Part shown: positions 59,009-64,000 of the stretch, piece after piece | Layout: each line of letters starts with the position of its first letter | How positions within the stretch are numbered: position 1 is the stretch's first letter | DNA from: Streptomyces exfoliatus | Lineage (GTDB): Bacteria > Actinomycetota > Actinomycetes > Streptomycetales > Streptomycetaceae | NCBI RefSeq assembly: GCF_000725545.1 | Contig: NZ_JNZP01000005.1 | Location: 62,001-126,000, forward strand | DNA length: 64,000 bases | Reading direction: 5' to 3' | The notes under the pieces: generated by a model | What the model was told of the DNA's origin: nothing | The model's input: the letters and a program-made list of their open reading frames with translations, nothing else | Databases searched by the model: none | Made by a program: the position numbers and the translations under genes

Positions 59009-61129
59009 TTATTCGGCAGAGGTCAGGTCGTAGAAGGTGGAGCTGCCGACGGTCACCTGCTCGAAGGTGGCCTGGACCCAGGCGGTGATCTCGGCGCTGG
59101 TGCCGTTTCCGCCCATGGGGCCGGTCATGGCGCCTTCGCCGCTGCCGCCGCCCGATGAGATGAAGTAGTGGATCTTCCCCTCGGCGACGTACCGCTTGAA
59201 CTGGTCGAGCGTCGGGGACGGGTCGGTGCCGTTGAAGCCGCCGATCGCCATGACGGGCTTCTCGGTGGCCAGCTGGTAGCCGGCCGCGTTCTGGGAACCC
59301 ACCGCGGCGGCGACCCAGGTGTAGTCGTCGGCGTCCTTGAGCAGGGCCGCCTTCGCCTCCGTACCGACGCTTGCCCCGTTGAGGAGACCGCCCATCGCGC
59401 CGCCCATGCCGCCCCGCTCACCGCCGGTGGTGCCGGGCGGCTGGGCCTGGCCCGGGGGCATGAAGCCCTGGCCTGGAGGCATCTGGCCCTGGCCCTGGCC
59501 GCCGGGGGGCTGCATCTGCGTCCGGCCCGGGGCCTGGCCACCGGGGGCCCGGGCCGCGCCCGGCGGGCCGTACAGCATCCGCATGCCGGCGTCCCGGCCC
59601 CCGCCGGGTCCGCCGCGCATGCCGCCGAAGCCCGCGCCCGCCGGGCCGGCCGTCACGATCGAGCCCTGGTGGGCCGAGTCCACCGTCGCCAGGGTGTACG
59701 CGAACGGCCCCGCGAGTCCCGCCGCCAGGCCGAGGCCCGCAAGGCCGAGGCCGAGCCGTCGGTCCACCCGCCCCGCGAACAGCAGCCCGAGCGCGGCCAC
59801 CGCGCCCGCGACCAGGACCGCCCAGCGCAGCCACGGCAGCCACTCCGGCGTACGTCCGAGCAGGGTGCAGGCCCACCAGGCCGTCACGGCCGTCGTCACC
59901 GCGAGCGTCGCCGAGGCGAGCCACCGGGTGCGTTCCTCCCACAGCACGGCCGCGCCCATGCCGACGAGCGCCGCGAGATACGGGGCCAGGGCCACCGTGT
60001 AGTACTCGTGGAAGATGCCGGCCATGAAGCTGAACACGGCGAGCGTGATCAGCAGCGAGCCGCCCCACACCAGGAACGCGGAGCGCGCCGTGTCCGTCCG
60101 GGGCGCCCGCCAGGTGACGACGAGCCCCGCGACGAGCAGGATCAGCGCGGCCGGGAGCAGCCAGGAGATCTGGCCGCCGACGGAGTCGTTGAACATCCGG
60201 CCGATCCCTGTCTCACCCCACCGGCCACCACCACCACCGCCTCCCCCGCCGCCGACGCTGCCGGTCTCGTTGCCGTTGATCCGGCCGAGGCCGTTGTAGC
60301 CGAAGGTCAGCTCCAGGAAGCTGTTGTTCTGCGAGCCTCCGACGTACGGGCGGGAGGACGCCGTCCACAGCTCGACCACGGCCACCCACCAGCCCGCCGA
60401 CGCGACCATCGCGAGCCCGCCCAGGGCGAGCCGGCCGAGCCGCCGCCCGAACCCGCCGGGCGCGCACACCGCGTACACGAGCGCGAGCGACGGCAGGATC
60501 AGGAAGGCCTGCAGGGTCTTCGCGAGGAACGCGAAGCCGAGGGCGACCCCGGCCCACACCAGCCACCTGGCCGCGCCCTTGTCGTGTTCCATCGCGCGCA
60601 GCACGCAGTGGACGGCGACCGTCATGAGCAGGGCGAGCAGCGCGTCCGGGTTGTTGAAGCGGAACATCAGCGCGGCGACGGGCGTCAGCGCGAGGACCGC
60701 CCCCGCGATCAGACCGGCGCCCGCGCCGAACCGGCGCCGTACGGCCGCGTAGAGCACGGCGACCGTGCCGACACCCATCAGCACCTCGGGCACGAGGATC
60801 TGCCAGGTCCCGAGGCCGAAGAGGCGGACGGACAGGGCCATCGGCCAGAGCGCGGCCGGCGGCTTGTCGACGGTGATGGCGTTGGCGGAGTCGAGGGAGC
60901 CGAAGAAGAAGGCCTTCCAGCTCTCGCCGCCCGCCTGCACGGCGGCCGAGTAGAAGGAGTTGGCATAGCCGGACGCGCTCAGGTTCCAGAGGTAGAGCGC
61001 GGTGGTCACGGCGAGCAGGCCGAGGAAGGCGGGCCGCACCCAGGGGGCGTCCTCGGCGCGCCCGCGCCGCAGCCGGGCGAGCCGGCCGGCGCGGGGCGCG
61101 GCATGGACGGCGGTGGACAGGGAGGTCAT
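59009..61129 (-). CDS. Glycosyltransferase family 39 membrane protein (YkcB/ArnT-like)
   Basis: The 706-aa polytopic membrane protein of the GT39/PMT-ArnT superfamily has NSFYSAAVQAGGESWKAFFF with the typical early loop, ITVDKPPAALWP (acidic residue and lipid-donor loop), about 12 helices, and a YkcB-type C-terminal extracytoplasmic domain (from about 560: AALLKDADDYTWVAAAVGSQ, VMAIGGFNGTDPSPTLDQF). Low-complexity Gly/Pro/Gln runs (poly-Gly near 60235; PPGQ repeats) lie in loops. It transfers sugars from polyprenyl-phosphate donors. ATG 61129 overlaps the GT2 stop as ATGA. The open frame continues far upstream but is not coding there. Confidence 0.9.
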   Translation of the reverse strand: MTSLSTAVHAAPRAGRLARLRRGRAEDAPWVRPAFLGLLAVTTALYLWNLSASGYANSFYSAAVQAGGESWKAFFFGSLDSANAITVDKPPAALWPMALSVRLFGLGTWQILVPEVLMGVGTVAVLYAAVRRRFGAGAGLIAGAVLALTPVAALMFRFNNPDALLALLMTVAVHCVLRAMEHDKGAARWLVWAGVALGFAFLAKTLQAFLILPSLALVYAVCAPGGFGRRLGRLALGGLAMVASAGWWVAVVELWTASSRPYVGGSQNNSFLELTFGYNGLGRINGNETGSVGGGGGGGGGGRWGETGIGRMFNDSVGGQISWLLPAALILLVAGLVVTWRAPRTDTARSAFLVWGGSLLITLAVFSFMAGIFHEYYTVALAPYLAALVGMGAAVLWEERTRWLASATLAVTTAVTAWWACTLLGRTPEWLPWLRWAVLVAGAVAALGLLFAGRVDRRLGLGLAGLGLAAGLAGPFAYTLATVDSAHQGSIVTAGPAGAGFGGMRGGPGGGRDAGMRMLYGPPGAARAPGGQAPGRTQMQPPGGQGQGQMPPGQGFMPPGQAQPPGTTGGERGGMGGAMGGLLNGASVGTEAKAALLKDADDYTWVAAAVGSQNAAGYQLATEKPVMAIGGFNGTDPSPTLDQFKRYVAEGKIHYFISSGGGSGEGAMTGPMGGNGTSAEITAWVQATFEQVTVGSSTFYDLTSAE

Positions 61130-62445
61130 CGTTCGTTCCTTGAGGGGACGCGGTCCGGGAAGACCCAGAGCCGGAAGAGGAGGAAGCGGAGGACGGTCGC
61201 GGCGAGGTTGGCGACGATCAGGACGGCGAGCTCCGTGGAGTGCGCCGGATCGCCGGACGCCGCGCCGAGGGCGGCGAGCGAACCGCTGGTCAGGGCCAGG
61301 CCGATGGCGAAGACGACGAGCCCCTGCGCCTGGTGGCGGACGGCCCGGTCCCGGCCGCGCACCCCGAAGGTGAGGCGCCGGTTGGCCGCCGTGTTCGCGA
61401 CGGCCGAGACGAGGAGGGCTGCGGCGTTGGCGGCCTGCGGGCCGACACCGAGCCGGAAGAGCGAGTAGAGCGCCAGGTAGAAGAGCGTCGACAGGGCTCC
61501 GACCACGCAGAAGCCGACCAGCTGACGGGCGAGCCCGCCGGGCACACCGGTGAGTTCGCGGTCCCTGGGGTCGTCCCCGAAGGGCCTGGCGAGCCGGTCG
61601 AGGGGCAGCGAGCCGGTCGCGAGCGCCCGCCCGACCCGCCACACGCCCTTCAGGTCCTCGGTCGCCGTCCTCACGATGTGCACGGTCGAGTCGGGGTCGT
61701 CGACCCAGTCGACCGGCACCTCGTGGATGCGCAGACCGGCCCGCTCGGCGAGGACCAGCATCTCGGTGTCGAAGAACCAGCCGGTGTCCTCCACCATCGG
61801 GAGCAGCCGCTCGGCGACGTCCCGCCGTATCGCCTTGAACCCGCACTGCGCGTCGGAGAACCGGGCGGCGAGCGAGCCACGCAGGATCAGGTTGTAGGCG
61901 CGCGAGATGAACTCGCGCTTCGGGCCGCGCACCACCCGCGAGGAGCGGGCGAGCCGCGAACCGATCGCCAGGTCGGAGTGACCGGAGATGAGCGGCGCCA
62001 CCAGCGGCAGCAGGGCGTTCAGGTCGGTGGACAGGTCCACGTCCATGTAGGCGAGGACGGGCGCGTCCGAGCCCGACCACACGGTCCGCAGCGCCCGGCC
62101 GCGCCCCTTCTCCTCCAGTCGTACGGAGCACACCTCGGGCACCTCGGCGGCGAGGCCGGCGGCGACGGCGGGGGTGGTGTCGGTGGAGGCGTTGTCGGCG
62201 ACGGTGATGCGGAAGCCGTAGGGGAAGGTCCGCAGGAGGTGCTCGTGGAGGCGGCGGACGCACGGCTCCAGGTCCTTCTCCTCGTTGTAGACGGGAATCA
62301 CCACGTCCAGGACGGGCCGTCCGGCGATGTTCACCGGCAGGTGCTCCCGGGCGGGGAGGGCGTCGGACCTTCCGGAGGCCACGGACGGGGGACCCGCGAT
62401 CGTTGGGGTTCGCATGCCGACGACACTCGCCGGGCCCGCTGTCAC
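61126..62445 (-). CDS. GT2 polyprenyl-phosphate glycosyltransferase fused to GtrA domain
   Basis: The 439-aa protein has a DPM1-like GT2 domain (about 45-285) with LDVVIPVYNEEKDLEPCVRR, YMDVDLSTDLNALLP (DxD) and SDAQCGFKAIRR. A GtrA domain of four membrane helices (about 300-435) follows, FCVVGALSTLFYLALYSL and ANLAATVLRFLLFRLWVF. It probably makes polyprenyl-phosphate sugar for the GT39 enzyme downstream and flips it through the GtrA part. GTG 62445 overlaps the kinase stop as GTGA; ATG 62415 is an alternative. Confidence 0.92.
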   Translation of the reverse strand: MTAGPASVVGMRTPTIAGPPSVASGRSDALPAREHLPVNIAGRPVLDVVIPVYNEEKDLEPCVRRLHEHLLRTFPYGFRITVADNASTDTTPAVAAGLAAEVPEVCSVRLEEKGRGRALRTVWSGSDAPVLAYMDVDLSTDLNALLPLVAPLISGHSDLAIGSRLARSSRVVRGPKREFISRAYNLILRGSLAARFSDAQCGFKAIRRDVAERLLPMVEDTGWFFDTEMLVLAERAGLRIHEVPVDWVDDPDSTVHIVRTATEDLKGVWRVGRALATGSLPLDRLARPFGDDPRDRELTGVPGGLARQLVGFCVVGALSTLFYLALYSLFRLGVGPQAANAAALLVSAVANTAANRRLTFGVRGRDRAVRHQAQGLVVFAIGLALTSGSLAALGAASGDPAHSTELAVLIVANLAATVLRFLLFRLWVFPDRVPSRNER

Positions 62446-63977
62446 GGCTGTGTGATGCGCCTGTGCCCTGGCTGTGAGTCCGCGCCTTCAGGGAGCCGGA
62501 CGGTGAAGACGGTCCGGCCGGGGGCGCTTTCGACGCCCACCTCGCCGCCGTGCGCGAGGACGACCGCGCGCACGATGGCAAGCCCGAGGCCGGTGGATCC
62601 GGCGTGCCGGGAACGGGAGGCGTCGCCGCGCGCGAACCGCTCGAAGACGGTGGGCAGGAGCGCGGCCGGGATGCCCGGCCCGTCGTCCTCGATGTCGACG
62701 ACCGCCGCCCCGGCCTCCGTACGGACGCGGGCGGTGACCTTCGTACCGGGCGGGGTGTGGGTACGGGCGTTGGCGAGGAGGTTGACGAGGACCTGCTGGA
62801 GGCGGGCACCGTCGGCCCGTACGGCCGTGTGGTCCGTGGCGGGTCCGGGGAGTTCGAGGCGCCAGTGGTGCTCGGGCCCGGCGGCGCGGGCGTCGCTGAC
62901 GGCGTCCACGACGAGGGGGACGAGGTCCGTGGTCTCGTACGAGAGCGGGCGCCCCGCGTCGAGCCGGGCGAGCAGCAGCAGGTCCTCCACCAGGCCGGTC
63001 ATCCGGGTCGCCTCGGACTCGATCCGGCCGAGCGCGTGCCGGGTGTCGGGCCCGCACTCCTCACGGCCTCGCCGGGTCAGCTCCGCGTATCCCCGGATCG
63101 AGGCCAGCGGGGTGCGCAGTTCATGGCTGGCGTCCGCCACGAACTGCCGGACCCGGGTCTCGCTCTGCTGGCGGGCGTCGAGCGCCGAGTGGACGTGGTC
63201 GAGCATCCGGTTGATGGCTGCGCCGACCTGGCCCACCTCGGTCCGGGGATCGGCCTCCGTCTCCGGGACCCGCTGGTGGAGCGCCACCTCGCCGCTGTGC
63301 AGCGGCAGCTTGGCGACCTGACCCGCGAGGGCGGCGACGCGCCGCAGCGGCCGCAGGGCCACCCCGACGAGCACGGTCCCGGCGAGCGAGGCCGCGACGA
63401 GGCCGGCGCCGGTGACGCTCAGTTCGACGAGGACGAGGGTGGAGAGGGCGTCCTCGACCTCGGTGAGCGGGATGCCGCTGAGGAAGGTGCCGTGACTGCC
63501 CTCCGCGTACTCGACCCGGTACGAGCCGAGGCGGGGCAGCTCGACGGTGTGCGGGTCCCCGTCGCGGGGGACGGCGGCGAGCGCGGCGCGCTGGGCCGCG
63601 TCGAGTTCGGTCCGGACGTTCCGCCCGTACAGGCCGCCGGCCTCGGTATCGGCCTCCGCCGAGTACCCTGCCGAGGCGAGTTCACCGTCCACCAGGACCG
63701 CTCCGAGGGCGCCGGTCGGTATGCCGGGCCCCACCACGAACCCGAGGGGGTCCTGGCCACCGCCCGGTTCGGGCCGGAGACCCAGGGAGACCGGCGGGCC
63801 CGCGGCCCGGTTGGAGACCGTACGGACCTGCTCGTCGGCCCGGTCGTACAGGTACGAGCGGAACGCGATCGTCGTGACCGTGCCGATGACGGCCGCGACG
63901 ACCGCGATCAGCGCGACCGCCGAGACGACGAGCCGGGTGCGCAGCGACCACGGTCGCCGCCGTGCACGTCGGAACAC
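62442..63977 (-). CDS. HAMP-domain sensor histidine kinase
   Basis: The 511-aa protein has TM1 (LVVSAVALIAVVAAVIGTV), an extracytoplasmic sensor (about 40-178), TM2 (about 180-205), HAMP (about 206-265) and HisKA with H285 in ADASHELRTPLASIRGY. HATPase follows with LLANARTHT, DIEDDGPGIP, VFERFARGD and GLGLAIV. It resembles TrcS/MprB-type kinases. It is upstream of and coupled to the glycosyltransferases (GTGA), so it may control cell-envelope glycosylation. GTG start 6 bp after the stop of a preceding frame, probably the response regulator. Confidence 0.93.
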   Translation of the reverse strand: MFRRARRRPWSLRTRLVVSAVALIAVVAAVIGTVTTIAFRSYLYDRADEQVRTVSNRAAGPPVSLGLRPEPGGGQDPLGFVVGPGIPTGALGAVLVDGELASAGYSAEADTEAGGLYGRNVRTELDAAQRAALAAVPRDGDPHTVELPRLGSYRVEYAEGSHGTFLSGIPLTEVEDALSTLVLVELSVTGAGLVAASLAGTVLVGVALRPLRRVAALAGQVAKLPLHSGEVALHQRVPETEADPRTEVGQVGAAINRMLDHVHSALDARQQSETRVRQFVADASHELRTPLASIRGYAELTRRGREECGPDTRHALGRIESEATRMTGLVEDLLLLARLDAGRPLSYETTDLVPLVVDAVSDARAAGPEHHWRLELPGPATDHTAVRADGARLQQVLVNLLANARTHTPPGTKVTARVRTEAGAAVVDIEDDGPGIPAALLPTVFERFARGDASRSRHAGSTGLGLAIVRAVVLAHGGEVGVESAPGRTVFTVRLPEGADSQPGHRRITQP

Positions 63978-63982
63978 CGGCG

Positions 63983-64000
63983 CTACTCGCCCGGCTTGAT
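63983..64000 (-). CDS. Last codons of an upstream gene, probably the response regulator (partial)
   Basis: On the minus strand the edge sequence reads IKPGE then TAG, ending 6 bp before the kinase GTG. Only five residues are visible. Position directly before a histidine kinase suggests an OmpR-type response regulator whose main part lies outside the window; this is inference. Confidence 0.35.
   Translation of the reverse strand: MKPGE

Noticed and set aside
61130..62809. Upstream extension of the GT39 frame to over 1200 codons
   Set aside because: It reads GT2-GtrA and the kinase out of frame, with Arg/Pro-rich nonsense; the ATG at 61129 with ATGA overlap is the natural start.

Overview
The window is high-GC actinobacterial DNA, almost certainly from a Streptomyces chromosome. 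Supporting signs are very strong third-position GC, many GTG starts, a consensus parS site, and a core gene order (lsr2-type gene, tRNA-Gly cluster, purC, purD, dnaX, SRP RNA, tRNA-Ser, then upp, tadA, tRNA-Ser, sigF, sigN) that I recall from the oriC-proximal part of Streptomyces chromosomes. The species cannot be named from this sequence.

Region 1 (1-9.6 kb) is core. It has the end of an Lsr2-type nucleoid protein gene, three tRNA-Gly genes (one structurally aberrant), purC, a dimethylformamidase-like gene, a degenerate M48-like membrane protein, purD, dnaX, the small SRP RNA and tRNA-Ser(GGA).

Region 2 (9,558-21,949) is a 12.3-kb genomic island in the 3' half of tRNA-Ser(GGA). A perfect 65-bp direct repeat bounds it, with matching 21-bp arm-like repeats just inside each end, and no recombinase gene is visible. 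Its cargo is defence-like: a CoiA-type nuclease-like protein; a two-gene unit joining a pseudokinase-SF1 helicase to a winged-helix/PLD-like protein (the architecture of the Mokosh type I anti-phage system, with catalytic residues missing from both the kinase and the PLD domains and a rare TTA codon in the helicase gene); an uncharacterised ORF; and a restriction-modification locus with a C5-cytosine methyltransferase, a Vsr-type endonuclease, two separate Eco29kI-like GIY-YIG nucleases and a small AbrB-like protein.

Region 3 (22-46.4 kb) is a mosaic of short accessory modules. It includes regulators with their operators (TetR/MFS, TetR/WrbA, CstR-like/rhodanese, a MerR-type promoter on an aldo-keto reductase), a BceAB/MacB-like ABC exporter, hydrolases, a DNA glycosylase-like protein, a secreted M28 aminopeptidase and a HerA-like ATPase.

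Region 4 (46.4-53.9 kb) is conserved actinobacterial core: a LytR_C protein, upp, tadA with its associated gene, tRNA-Ser(CGA), a Dabb protein, and the paired sporulation-type sigma factor genes sigF and sigN.

Region 5 (53.9-64 kb) carries a four-copy 29-bp tandem repeat, a MarR/MFS pair, an MFS/TetR pair (with parS inside the TetR gene), and a translationally coupled cell-envelope operon of sensor kinase, GT2-GtrA and YkcB-like GT39 glycosyltransferases. The partner response regulator lies just beyond the window edge.
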